Assembly (NCBI GenBank): GCA_963966105.1
Contig: OZ014531.1
Span: 195,273,270 to 195,337,269, forward strand
Source of the DNA: Volucella zonaria
Taxonomy: Eukaryota; Arthropoda; Insecta; Diptera; Syrphidae
DNA: 64,000 nt
Reading direction: 5' to 3'
Each line of letters starts with the position of its first letter. Within the stretch, counting starts at the first letter, position 1. Below, piece by piece: positions 20,955 through 31,950 of this stretch. Both the position numbers and the translations under genes were made by a program. The notes under the pieces were generated by a model. The model had not been told where the DNA came from, ran no database searches, and saw only the letters and a program-made list of their open reading frames with translations.

Positions 20955-23560
20955 GAAGGAAATTTAGGGAGGAAGAAAAGACAGGTACCGATGTACATTA
21001 TTTTTAAATGTTTGCAAGTTATAACGACCAGGAAACACAGAGGTCGGCAGGGCATTCCATAAGCGAGTTGTACGGCTTAGGAAAGAATCATGATATTTTA
21101 GAGTACGTCCGAAAATGGGCTTGAGGGTATACTGATGAGCATTCATAGCGAGACGGGTGTTACGGTTGGAAGTTTGAATGGGCGGAAAGCTACTGGCGAT
21201 TTCAATGGATCACTGGTGGCGGAAATAGCGATAAAACAAAGTGAGACAGGAGACATTACGTCGGTGTTCGAGGGTGTCAATCGATTGACTGATATTAGTA
21301 TCACCAATAAGTTTTATCACACGGTTTTAAATCCTATCTAGCAGCTGCAGAGATGTTTTAGGAGCACCCGGCCAGATGTGGGCATTGTACTCCAGTTTTG
21401 GGCGGATAAATGCCTTATATATTGAGGCCAGATCAGAGGGTGAGAAATATTTCTTACATCGCTTGAGGAAACATCGAATATGTGGTCATTCCAACGTAAG
21501 TTGTCGCATTCACGGATAATGGCTGGGTATTTGAGTTTCGCTTTAATGACAGCAGACAGCATTGAGTTTTGGAAGCATTAAATTCCACTCGGTTGATAGT
21601 TCCCCAATTCATTATGCTGCTAATATCGCAATTTAATGAGCATAACATACGCTGCCGTTCCCGTTCTACAGCCGAAAAGCAGGGGCGTGAGTCTGGGAAC
21701 GAATTGAAAAGCAGGGAGTACTGTCGTCAGCAAAGGTATATATTGGATTAGTAGTAGACGACAAGTGATCGATGTAAATTAAAAAGAGTGTCGGAGACAG
21801 AACGGAGCCCTGGGGCACACCAGCATTTATTTTGTGAATATCAGTACTTGAAACCGTCCAAGACAACTTGAATTGAACGTTCCGAAAGGTAATTTCTAAT
21901 CCATTAGAGAAGAGAGTCATCGATACCAAAAGCACGCATTTTCGACAAAAGAGCCTGATGTCAAACCCTGTCAAATGCCTCAGAAATATCAAGTGCAACC
22001 ATCTTGCTTTCACCAGATTGATGTACGCTTTGGTTCCACTTTTCGGTGAGACATGCCATCAAATCACCAGTGGACCTGTTGCTACGAAAACCATGTTTCC
22101 GGTCATTGAGAAGTTTTCGTGTTTTGAGATATTTCATGAGCTGACGGCTTATCAGCGTTTCCATGATCTTGGAGACGAGGGACAGAGAAGAAGATTCGGC
22201 TTTTTTAGGGACGGGCTGGACAAATGCTGTTTTCCATCTGCTCGGAAAGAGTCCTAACGAGTATGATTGATGAAAAAGCTTACGCAGTGGTTTTGGCAGC
22301 GTGGAAGAACACCTCTTCAAAAGAAGGAGAGAAGTTGAGATCTTTAAGTACTCTTGCTACTACACGAGTGCGAAAGTGGATTCGTCCCATTGTAGATTCG
22401 ACGCACTCAAGTGTAGGCGGAGACAAAGCACAATCTTGGAGTGTTGAGCTAGCCGCAAAGTGTGCAACAAGCAGATTGGCCTTGTCCAAAGAGCGGACAG
22501 CTGGAATGTCATTGTAAATGAGCGTTAGGATGGAGGATGAGGCAGAATTTCTAATATTTTTGACAAATGACCAAAAGCTTTTACTGCCTTTGTGGCATTG
22601 CTGTATTTATTGCCTCATTTTTGGTCGTATTCACATGCTTGAGAAAGACGTTGTAGTCATTTCTGGCTCGTCGGGTTGGTCTTGAAGGACCGAAAAAACA
22701 CTTCTCTAACCCTGTTGGTATGATACTCTTCATTCCGAAGAGAATGGTGTCTGTGATCATATCAGCAGCGGTATCCACGTCATTATCGAGGAAACATAAC
22801 GACCAGTTAAAACTGCTAAAGATGTTGGCTTTCTCGTATTGCCATACGGTTCTTTTAGGAATCTTTTCTCTAACTATGTGGTGGGTGTACGAGAAGGGTG
22901 AGAAGTTAAAACAAGTCCAGGGTGTTGGCGGTATGACTTTCAACGTCTGGTATTCGTGTGGGCTCATTTACCAGCTGGGTTAAGTTATTTTCCGCAGCGA
23001 AGTTCTTTACAAACCTTTCCGGTGTTGTCTGTCCAGAATGTCGAAGCCACCCAGAATTGTGTATATCGCCCGTAATCACGATTTCAGTATGAGGATGCAG
23101 GGATGCAATTCTTTGAATGGAGTCAGACAGCTCATTAAACTCGTGAAAGATCGAATTGCTGTCCAGTTTGGGGCTTCTGTAAATAAAGCAGTAGTGGATA
23201 ATTTGCTTACGGAGATGGAATTTTAACCACATGAAATTGAATTCCGGTTTGGAACAGGGACTACATTGTGGTGGAATTTGGCAAGCTACATCACTACGCA
23301 TACAAATGGCGAGATCGCGATGGGGAAAGAATAGTGGCACTAGTTCATAGGCAGGTAACATCAGGTCAGAGTAATCTGAGAGGTGTGGGCGGGGATCTAC
23401 CTGTGTTTCACTAAGTATCAAAACAGCTGGTCTGTACTTACAGACGTGGACGTACTCAGAAAAGTGATTACTTTTTAGTCCGCGTATATTGGCTACGTCC
23501 ACCCTGGATTCCCTAGTCATAACTACAAACAAACACAGTAAACACAAACACCGACGATAC
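20955..23560 (-). mobile_element. CR1-like LINE on the minus strand
   Basis: A non-LTR retrotransposon with endonuclease and RT and no RNase H. The C-terminal block RTTRLWNALPTSVFPGRYNLQTFKNNVHRYL (20964-21146) marks the 3' end. A plus-strand fragment of the same family occurs at 26480-26650 and another at 19590-19848. Confidence 0.75.
20964..23547 (-). pseudogene. CR1-like endonuclease/RT, multiply frameshifted
   Basis: The endonuclease is open from 23547 to 22906: VANIRGLKSN, LILSETQVDP, ITGDIHNSGW (normally GDFN) and NTLDLF. The linker (22967-22581) includes WSLCFLDNDVDTAADMI. The RT follows in two frames: FPSRWKTAFVQPVPKK, LVSKIMETLISRQLMKYL, RKHGFRSNRSTGDLMACL and VALDISEAFDRVW (22320-21961), then AGVPQGSVLSPTLFLIYIDHL and YTFADDSTP (22013-21666). 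FADD replaces the usual YADD. Frameshifts separate all blocks, so the protein is dead. Confidence 0.8.
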
Positions 23561-23717
23561 TAAGCAAGGCTGCGAAGTGAAAATTCTGACAATGGTTTAC
23601 CGAATCAAATTACTGTAGGTGTTATGCCCTTACAACAGTTATGCCCAAGCAACAGTACTTCGACCAGGAGCAGGAGGGGTGGGATACCCGCACTGTGTGA
23701 TATTTTTCGTTTTGTTA

Positions 23718-23764
23718 ATTGCACTGCACTGCACTGTTTTAGTTTTTTTTTTTCACACGCGCGC
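23718..23764 (+). repeat. Low-complexity (CACTG)n, poly(T) and (CG)n
   Basis: About three CACTG units, then a run of T and an alternating CG tract, between the CR1-like LINE and the LOA-type RT. No gene is seen in 23561-23749. Confidence 0.6.
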
Positions 23765-24540
23765 GATGACCAAAGACCACAGGAGAGGCGATAATACGCC
23801 TCCCTGTGGACAGCCCCTTACGGCTTATACAGATACCGAAGTCGGCCCTGATGAAGTAGTAATCATCCGGCTTGCAAGCATCGCTTTGACTCAGCTAATG
23901 GTAGGTTGATCGATGTTTCTATCGAGCAAAGCATTTGATATGGAGCCACATCCAGTATTGTCGAAAGCACCCTCTATGTCAACAAATGCGCAAAGTGCAA
24001 TTTCTTTACAGCGGAAGGAGCTTTCGATTTCAGCTGCCACCTTCATCAGAGCACCTTCCGCCGATTTGCCTTTCTGATAGGCGTATTGCCATGGGCGGAG
24101 AAGTAAGCTATTTTATATGCTTTCTCTGATACGGACGTCAATAATTCTTTCCATTGTTTTCAAATAAAACGATGTCAAGCTTATAGGACGATTTAGGTAG
24201 TTCCTAGGCAACAGGTTTGGGGATAAACACCACGTTGACCTCCCTCCAAGTGCTTGGTAGCCCTAGTTGAAGCTGAACCTAAATAAGACTACATATTAAG
24301 ATAAGTACAAGGAAGTTCAGCCCTTTTTGTAGCAGAGCTGGAAAAATTCCGTCCGTGCCTGGTGCCTCGTATGGTTTAAATGAGCTGATAGCCCACTTAA
24401 TCTTATCCGGACATGAATTTTCCGGATAAACAAAAGATTTAAGTTGCTTCTGCTGTTTTTTTTTCCATAAACACATACACTCCAGCCAAAAGAAGGTCAT
24501 AATCCGATCCAAATCGATGCAAAAACCTTCCATTTGGCAG
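23750..24540 (-). pseudogene. LOA/R1-type LINE reverse transcriptase fragment
   Basis: The minus strand encodes IKWAISSFKPYEAPGTDGIFPALLQKG (24430-24310), STWREVNVVFIPKP, ISLTS-type sequence in broken frames, a QYAYQKGKSAEGALMKV-like block (about 24090-24030), GAFDNTGC (about 23960) and RGCPQGGVLSPLLWSLVIA (about 23825-23765). These are ordered RT motifs of RNase H-containing LINEs. Multiple frameshifts break it. The RNase H at 19326-19560 and C-terminus at 14205-14790 fit as its displaced downstream parts. Confidence 0.7.
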
Positions 24541-24544
24541 TTGA

Positions 24545-26479
24545 ATAAGAACCTTCACCGCAATTCAATTTAATTTTAACGCTGACCCGCCCAACCTCTA
24601 TCTCAATTATTTTCGAACATGGATCATCTCAACCAAACCCTGTGTGCATCCTCTACATTGGCTTCTGAAATATAAAATGACGCTGCCAGCAACAAAATCT
24701 ATCTACAGTGCTTCAACACCAGGTGCAGCGGTTGCACGTGCAACTTAATGAAGCAAATTAATTTAAATTGATTTGACGCGCTCACACACCTTTGAATTCA
24801 TTAGCATAAATTAAACTGCAGTCTGCTGCTCCGCACAAGGATACCACCATTACTTTTGGATAAGGTGTTACCAGACTCCAGGGTGAAAATAGCAAAAATA
24901 GAAGCTTAGCTTGCATTTTCCAAACGCTTACGTTCCGCAACCGACACAAAGGAAAATGCTTACTGGCATTAAATTTGATTAAATTATGGCATCTGCTGGC
25001 AGGACATAGGATGAAGATGAGGACAGGAATGGATGGTGAGAGAAAATGAGGTTGTCCCTCGGGTTGCACCGACATTTAACGCCGTAAATTGTCAGTGTAA
25101 TACCCTTTCTGTGGACAAGGTTGTTGGAACTCATATTTTGTTGTCACCGTTGGGGTTATATGGAATTATGTGGACGAGGAATAATTTTGCTCCAGGGTGA
25201 TATCCTGGCCGGGTATTCTAGCAGTAATGTTCAGTTTCACTTTTACTCTGTTAACAAGGTTTTTTGATTAATAGTGACAATTGCTAAGTGGGAGTCGATG
25301 TCGATGAGAACATTTCGGAATTTAATTTCCGGACAATATTGATAAATGAAACGGGGTTCACGGGGAGGATTCTGCATTTGCTATTAGGAAACCTAGAGGT
25401 ACACAATCCAAAAACTACTTTCAAAAAAAAAGGACTACCAGATCAAGAGATTAGACCGTGTAACCATTATTTTCTTCACTGTTCAAGTTATTTAGATCTA
25501 CACTTGATGGGACTCCCATTTTCTTTGCTCACATCCTTTGACACCATCGAGGTACATGGAGCATTAACAAGATATGCAATCCAATGTGTTTATATTTATA
25601 TAACGCGTTTCAGTCCACTATTTACTTCCTTAACTCCTATTGGTCCTTGTGATTCGTGATGCATGTGGAGTCTTGTTCGATTTTCTTTCTCTCTCTCTCT
25701 CTTACAATTATTCCAAGCATCATCTATTTCCGTTCAACTATTGTATCCCACGTACCGCCCGCCTGCCTGCCTATACAAGCATAGCTTTGTTAAGATTGCA
25801 TTTGCGCCTTAAGCTATAACCAATCCACTGCGAGTTTCTTTGCCGTATCTCTCTGTACAATCCCTTATAGAGCTGCGCGTTTGGCAATAAGGTTTGTCCA
25901 GAAAACTTTCAGGCTTATGCGTAGACTTCTATTTATGTGTGACTGCAGCGGGTACTTTCCGCTACGCCTATATTAGGATCAGCGTTACAGCGAAACAATT
26001 GCAGTTTGTTCCAGTCGCATTACATATAGGATTAGTTTGTTTTTCCCGCGGTGCTTCCTTGAGAGAGGAATTTCCTCAATACTCAAATATCTCATATTCG
26101 ACAATGCTGAATTCTGTGATAGAGTTTGAAAGCCTTAAGACTTTTTTCTTGAGTGAATTCACCTTGATCCCTACCATGCTTGTCCCATCCATCAGTTAGG
26201 TCAGCAACTTCTACTTTCACCGGTCTCGCTATTAACGTGCCAAACTCCAACGCACTGTGATCTCGGTTCCAATCTGGATTCAACTTATTGTGGTCAAAAT
26301 TCTATCTCCGTAAGTAAATTATCTGCTTATGCCGCCAACTCCTGCGCCTGTTTGTAACCCCTCAACTTGATAATTAAACCGTCGCTGTGCTCCCTCTCTA
26401 AGCTGGTCAGATCGTTGTCATATAAGCTAACTTCTCGAGCAATGACCACACAGTTAGAGGAAAGATTCTTTGAACCCTT
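24545..26479. other. No gene recognised
   Basis: AT-rich sequence. Open frames such as 25288-25659 and 25894-26199 lack motifs, codon-use support or neighbours. A (CT)n run lies at about 25685-25702. Confidence 0.45.
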
Positions 26480-26650
26480 ACGAAAAAGCCAATGGCTGGT
26501 CGTTATGTTTCCTGTATAATGACGTGAATGCTGCTACTGATATGATCAGAAACACTTCTCCTCTTGGAACTACATACTTTATACCTCTTTGGGTGAAGAA
26601 TATTCAAGAAAAGCGATTCGAGCTGTAAAGAGGCTGTTTTCTCGATCTAA
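26480..26650 (+). pseudogene. CR1-like LINE linker fragment
   Basis: WSLCFLYNDVNAATDMI in the plus-strand translation matches WSLCFLDNDVDTAADMI of the minus-strand CR1-like LINE (about 22800). Confidence 0.6.
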
Positions 26651-26929
26651 CAAATCCAACCCGACAGAATAAAACAAAATAAAAAATCGAATAAGTCGGG
26701 GAGGACTGCAACTTAAACATGAGAAATATACATGAATGCGCCCAACAACTGAGGGAAGGAATACCTCGTCCTCCATACAAATGATCATCCAATGTGCTAT
26801 GCCATTCTGACTGTAAGCTCCTTGGACAACGCGCACCGCTTCAGTCTTCCATGGAACCAACCTACGTTCGTACTAGTGTAGTAGACAGAGTATTTACAGA
26901 TCTTAACTTGCACAAATCGAAGAGGTACA

Positions 26930-27100
26930 TCTCCGAAGGGGTATTCCCGCAGGAGTGGCAAAACCTATGCTCAAACTTTTGATTAATCCAACTCTTTAGG
27001 ACTCTTTCCGACCAAGAACAGCATTTCTTCAGCTCATCCTTACCATTCTTACCAAGTTTAAGTTCAACTTATAAACGGTCACCTTATGAATTATCTCGAG
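26930..27100 (+). pseudogene. Possible RT finger remnant
   Basis: A shifted translation reads SEGVFPQEWQ, then KLLINPT and SFRPRTAFLQLILTILTKF, resembling the EG-FP--WK ... YRP--LL---K segment of LINE RTs. It is too degraded to assign to a family. 26651-26929 and 27101-27344 hold nothing I can identify. Confidence 0.3.
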
Positions 27101-27497
27101 ACACAAAAACTTTGCAATTATTGCTAATACGGTTTACAAAGCAACATGTCCGCTTGTGATTTAATAGGAGTCGAATAATCACTAAACGTATTTAGTGAAT
27201 CACCTTTCGATTCTTTCAAGCAGGTCGACGTGAGCTCTAAAGGCAGTGCTCAAAATCACATTACCGTACTCCAACAGAGACCATACATAAGGGCAAAAGG
27301 ATGACTAAAGTCCTTTGTGTTGCGGTTAACAAATGCAACTATTGAATTTTCTCTTCACGTGGAATGTTTGGACTCTTAACAGGCCTCATGCAGCCGAAGA
27401 ATTAGCAAAGGCCCTTGACTGCTATCATACAAATATCACCGTCATGCAGCGAGTGCGATGGGATGGCCGGACAAAAGGAGAATGAAAAACTGTGATA

Positions 27498-27505
27498 TAC
27501 TCGTA
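27498..27505 (+). other. Minos-type footprint in RTE endonuclease
   Basis: TACTCGTA inside the sequence encoding CDI-SN. The reading frame is not altered by a 6-bp unit. No closely related copy is available here. Confidence 0.5.
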
Positions 27506-28238
27506 TCAAATAGTACGGTGATTTCTATAGGGAACAGAATCAGCGCTTATTCGAATGCGGATTTGTCATATGCGAAGGATTAAGGCAAGAAGTCTTGAGC
27601 TACCGACATGTGAGCGAAAGTCTTATGACAATCCACATCAAGGCTAAATTTGGCATAAGTCAAATATGTGACCATGCCCCTACGGTAAAGCAGGACGACG
27701 CCACCAAGGAATATTTCTACGAGCTCCTCGACCAGGCATATGAGAAATGTCTTAAGTATGACATTAAAATCGTACTGTAACGTCATGATAGGAAAGGAGG
27801 ACATCTTTGGTATGACAGCGGGTAAGCACAGCCTACACGACACCACGACTGGTAACGGACTTAGGCTTACTGACTTTGCGGCGGGACGAAATACCACTAT
27901 AGCAAGCATACGCTTTCCTCATCGCCATATACCACCTTGATCAAAAATTTTCCGGAATTTATTCAGAAAATTAAAAATACAAGTTTATTCATCTAAATCT
28001 ATATTTCCCCCTTCAAATTAATCCCCATCAACTGCAACACACTTATGCCAGCGCTTGATCCAATCCTCGAAACATTTTTTATATTCGGTTTTCGGTATGT
28101 CCATCAGTGCTTCCTGCGATTTTTCCATTACTTCCTCTCGGCTGCTGAAACCCATTCCCCGTTGTGGTTTTTTAACTCGATTGAACAGAAAGAAGTCACA
28201 GGGAGCCAAATCAGGTGCATTCGGTGGCTGTCGGATGG

Positions 28239-28246
28239 TACTCGTA
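28239..28246 (+). other. Minos-type footprint in mariner P1
   Basis: TACTCGTA. Mariner P2 (about 42633-42655) lacks the hexamer, and both copies are equal in length when it is removed. It adds two residues between the second and third catalytic Asp. Confidence 0.75.
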
Positions 28247-28826
28247 TCTGTTGCATTTTTTGTCAAAAAATTACGAATAATGATGGCACTGTGCGACCGC
28301 GACGGTGCGTTATCATGGTGCAAAATCCACGAGTTTTCTGCCCACAATTCTGGTCTCTTTCGGTGAATTGCTTCACGGAAACGTCTCATAACGCCCAAAT
28401 AATACTCTTTGTTTACTGACTGGCCTTCTGCCAAAAATTCATGATGCACCACACCGTTGTAATCCATGAAAACCGTGAGCATGGCCTTCTTTTTTGACTG
28501 AAAACGACGCGGTTTTTTTGGTCTCGGCTCATTTGGTGAACGCCATTCACTTGCCTGATGTCTGGATTGCATGTCGTACTCATAGACCCACGTCTCGACT
28601 TCAGTATTGCTCCTTTTGATGAATGTGGGACCGTATTCAGCCTCGCAAATCATGTCTTTTGCAACGTCAACACGGCCTCTTTTTTGCATGAAATTAAGGT
28701 CTTTTGGCACCAACTTTGCTGCTACACGACGATAACCCAAATCATTACCCAAAATGTCTTGGACGGATCCATAGGCAATGTTCAAGTCCTGATGGTTAAT
28801 TTGCGGGTATTGACCAACATTTCTTT

Positions 28827-28834
28827 TACTCGTA
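28827..28834 (+). other. Minos-type footprint shared by mariners P1 and P2
   Basis: TACTCGTA here corresponds to TACGAGTA at 42351-42358 in P2. Without the hexamer the protein reads EVKEM instead of EVRVKEM. Confidence 0.6.
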
Positions 28835-30657
28835 CTTCATCAATGTTTTCGTCGGTCTTCGATGTCGATGGTCTGCCACTGCGTTCACCACTTCAATTGA
28901 CTCACGATCACTTTTGAACAGCTCGTTCCACTGGTAAACGACCGTTTTCTTTAGCGAATCGTTGCCGAAACACTTTTCCAACATTTACGCGCACCATTAA
29001 ATCCGTTTTTTACGTAAAATTTAATACTCAAACAAATTCGTTGTTGCAAATTGAAATCCATTTCTAAAATTGTAAAAAATTGCCAACACACACATCTTGG
29101 CTACGTAACTTTTGCAAATGTCAAGTTATGACGCTAAGATTTAGAGAAAATGTCAACAACACTTGGTAACAACACTCAAATCGGAACAATGGGAGCGCCA
29201 GAAGGTGGTGTCCGCCGGGAACTTTTGGATCAAGGTGGTATAAATGGGGACAGGGTGGTCTCCGAATCATGAAACGCTAAATCAAATTGATCACATTGCA
29301 GTCGACGTAAGAACTGCCTCCAGTATTCTGGATATCCGATTTTCCGGGCAGCCAACTACCTTGTTGCAGCCAGGGTGCGATAAAACATAGAAAAGCTGCA
29401 ATCTCAAGAAACCGCCAGAATCTTAGCCGAACGCGTATCCTGAAATCCCTCAACAACTCCTGTCCCGTAAGCATCAGTCCCGACCATCACCACGAAATTC
29501 CTGGTTTGATGAAGAATGCCGGCAGGTAAATACAGCTAAACAACAAGCGTAAAAAGCGGCACTGTAACGAAGGATGAAATCCGCTCGTGAGATAGAAAAG
29601 CAGAATAGAGGGGAAGAGCATCGGCTTCACCAGAAGGAGAAAAAAGATCACGAGAAGCACCCGATTGAAGATATTAAGAGTTTGTACTCCAGGAATAACG
29701 TAGGGAAGTTTTGCCAATTGATAAAAACAACTTGTCAAGCAAGAATACCCATACAGAAACCTATAGAGATGAAGAAGGAGACCTTATAGTAGAGTCAAAG
29801 TCGGTAGTGGGAATTTGGAAAAACTTTCCCTGTGGTCTGCATAACGGCGACGAAGCCCAACATTCCGCCGTCAGTCAGAATAATCTATTCAACTTAGACG
29901 AAGTAAGTTGATCAGTTCCAATATCTTAGCTAAAATCTAGTTGGACCTGATGGGTTACTTGCCAAGGTATTCAACGCTGTTGGAAACTACTTTGTGGAGA
30001 GCATGCACCAACTCATTTCTCAGATTTGGTCAGAAGAGTGTATGCCTGAAGAATAGAATCTCAGACTCATTTACCCAATCCACAAAAAGGGAGACACCCT
30101 CAACGGCGCCAAGTATGGAGGCATAAGTCTCCTCAACATCGTATACAAGATCTTATCTATCATATTATGTGAACGTCTGAAACTCTGCGTTAACAACCTA
30201 GTTGTCGATCGCGTCAGACGGTCAACCGAACTCGTCATCCGGACGACATCCTGACGTCACTATGACGTAGAACTTGTCCTAAAGTGGTCATCACGTGTGA
30301 TCTCCTTGCCATCCGGCATGTCATTGAACGTGTCAACCGGATGACATACCAGATGACACTATTTCTATGTCATCCAGATGACTGATTTAACTGACCATGT
30401 GATCGCTTGTCTTCGCTATTGGCACTGGATGACCAAATTTTTTTGACAGCGTGTCATTCGAATGACAAGGTCCCATGGATGATACTACTTGATTTTCCAC
30501 ATTGTCATCTAACATCGGATGACACAGTCTGCTTTAATTGTAGCTGTTCAGATAAATTCTGTCCTTTGGAATGGGTAGAAGGATTACAAAATTCCGCACT
30601 CCAAAATTGTTTCCAGGAAACAGGTGGCGGTCAATTTAAATATTGAGGGTGTTGACG

Positions 30658-30822
30658 ATGTCGAGGCGCGTCTTAAATGGCAATCAACTTCGTAGCCATT
30701 TTAAAGCACATTTGGACAAATATCGAGCCAGAAAATCAGGTCAAGGGACAGGCGAAATTGCGAAAGCATCGTGGCCTCATCTAAGTGAAATGATGTTTTT
30801 GGAGTCTTCCGAAGTGACATAA
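30658..30822 (+). pseudogene. Small basic protein remnant, MADF/Myb-like in appearance
   Basis: 54 residues starting MSRRVLNGNQLRSHFKAHLD. It contains KSGQGTGEIAKASWPHLSEMMFLES, which looks like the RKSG-G--------WP----M-FL pattern of Adf1-type MADF/Myb-SANT DNA-binding domains associated with several transposons. This is motif resemblance only. Downstream, a plausible intron (GT at about 30854 to TTTTTCAG at about 30932) joins to EDAYDDYF. An in-frame stop is present before the intron, so the copy is probably a remnant. Confidence 0.35.
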
Positions 30823-30857
30823 TCGTGCCCATCGAAATACACATTAGAGTTGGTAGG

Positions 30858-30865
30858 TACTCGTA
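30858..30865 (+). other. Minos-type footprint octamer
   Basis: TACTCGTA inside the GGATGAC element, just after a possible 5' splice site. Confidence 0.5.
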
Positions 30866-31950
30866 GTTAAATTGATCTGATTTCATGTATGTATACATTC
30901 TCACATTACTAAATTCGTTTGTTGTTTTTCAGGAGGATGCGTACGATGATTACTTTTTAACACTTTATTCCAACTTTTATACATAAATTCATCGAACATT
31001 GAGCGCCATATAATCATACAAACTTTAGTTTTACCTCCGCGTTTTTCTCTGACACTTTTTCTGTTGTTTCACGTTTTCGTTTTTCGTAAACAACTAATTA
31101 CAAATTGTCATCAGTGTCATTAATGTCATCCGTGCCGTTAGTGTCATCTTGTGTGATCGCCTGTCAACCGGCTATGTCATAAGCAAGTGTGTCATCCATT
31201 TTGGAACAAAATAACACTCGGATGACCGAACGGATGACACTGTGTGATCGGGTGTCATCTTAGAGATGATATGAGGATGACAACCGAATTACAAAAGTTC
31301 TCTGACGTCAGCATGTCATCCGGATTACAAGTTTGGATAATCGTCTGATAGTACCTTCAGCACCTACTAGTGCGGTTTCAGACCTGGAAATTCCACAATC
31401 GACTAAATCCTCACACTCCGTCAGATCCTGAAAAAAGCTCAAGAAGTCCAAATCGGTACCCACCATCTTTTCATCGATTTCAACGCCGCATATGACAGCA
31501 ATTATAGAGACGAGCTATATGGAGTCAGCTGGTTTTGACATCACTGCCAAACACGTCCGTTTGTGCAGAATGACGATGGAGAAGGCGCGCTATTCCCTCA
31601 AAGTTGATAGCGACTTAACTGAGACCTTTAATGCCATCCTTGAGGAAATCATGCGGATTTCACAAGCGAGCACAATCGTTCAAAAGTCTATGCAACTACT
31701 GATGTACGCTGATGATATAGGCGTAAATTAGTCGGTTGTCATCTGTGTATTCGCTGGTATCGAAACGGAAGCGGCCAAATTAGGTTTAGTGGTAAATAAA
31801 TGTCGGCAAAACCAAGTGCAGAAGGGACACATAATGTCGGCAAACTGGATAGAACGTCATAGCTGGCAGCTTAGTTTATCTTGGTTCTGCGATAAATTCT
31901 GACAACAACAGCCTATAAAATGAAGAAATCCTTGCCAATCGAAATTCCAG

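Larger units (their letters stand above)
28018..29061 (-). pseudogene. mariner P1 transposase, broken
   Basis: The ATG at 29061 starts MDFNLQQRI. The N-terminal third is scrambled by small deletions (28800-28990). A long frame runs 28785-28018: AYGSVQDILGNDLGYRRVAAKLVPKDLNFMQK. The first catalytic motif reads TEVETWVYEYD, so the usual GD before E is EV and the first acidic residue is lost. The second motif is ILHHDNAPS and the third APDLAPCDFFLF. Spacing between the last two is 38 rather than 34 residues because of two 6-bp insertions. One of these is a TACTCGTA footprint at 28239-28246. Confidence 0.85.
27932..29238 (-). mobile_element. mariner P1, full length, in RTE
   Basis: 1307 bp, flanked by TA at 27930-27931 and 29239-29240. 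Termini read CCACCTTGATCAAAAATTTT on the left and CCACCTTGATCCAAAAGTTC on the right (reverse complement), so the inverted repeats are about 20 bp with a few mismatches. It sits in the RTE endonuclease reading frame. Copy P2 at 41910-42952 has the same ends. Confidence 0.9.
30214..31348. mobile_element. Unclassified inverted-repeat element with GGATGAC subterminal repeats
   Basis: 1135 bp inserted in the RTE RT. Ends: TCAGACGGTCAACCGAACTC on the left and TCAGACGATTATCCAAACTT on the right (reverse complement). The similarity continues through TCCGGaYGACATsCTGACGTCA, giving an inverted repeat of about 50 bp with about ten mismatches. Both ends (about 30230-30530 and 31110-31320) carry many GGATGAC/GTCATCC and TGTGATCG copies on both strands, like the subterminal transposase-binding repeats of some DNA transposons. 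The middle has a short basic open frame (30658-30822). No TSD is obvious. The superfamily is unknown. Confidence 0.65.
27345..31950 (+). mobile_element. RTE-type LINE (group alpha), split by two transposons
   Basis: A non-LTR retrotransposon in three pieces. The endonuclease is at 27345-27931: TWNVWTLNRPHAAEEL, then IKAKFGISQICDHAPT, and NGLRLTDFAAGRN. Mariner P1 follows. At 29240-30213 come NQIDHIAVDVRTASSILDIR, NSWFDEECRQ, and RT finger with IYPIHKKGDTLNGAKYGGISLLNIVYK in mixed frames. The GGATGAC element follows. At 31349-31950 come CGFRPGNSTID, HHLFIDFNAAYDS, HVRLCRMTMEKARYSLKVDSD and LLMYADDIGVN. Removing both insertions restores RTE motif order. A related endonuclease fragment is at 63755-64000. 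Confidence 0.75.

Noticed and set aside
25288..26199. Open frames of 123 and 101 codons in the 24.5-26.5 kb gap
   Set aside because: No recognisable domain, no splice context I can defend, and length expected by chance in this composition.
30214..31348. CRISPR-like array from repeated GTCATCC units
   Set aside because: Repeats are short, on both strands and irregularly spaced, and the context is an insect transposon.
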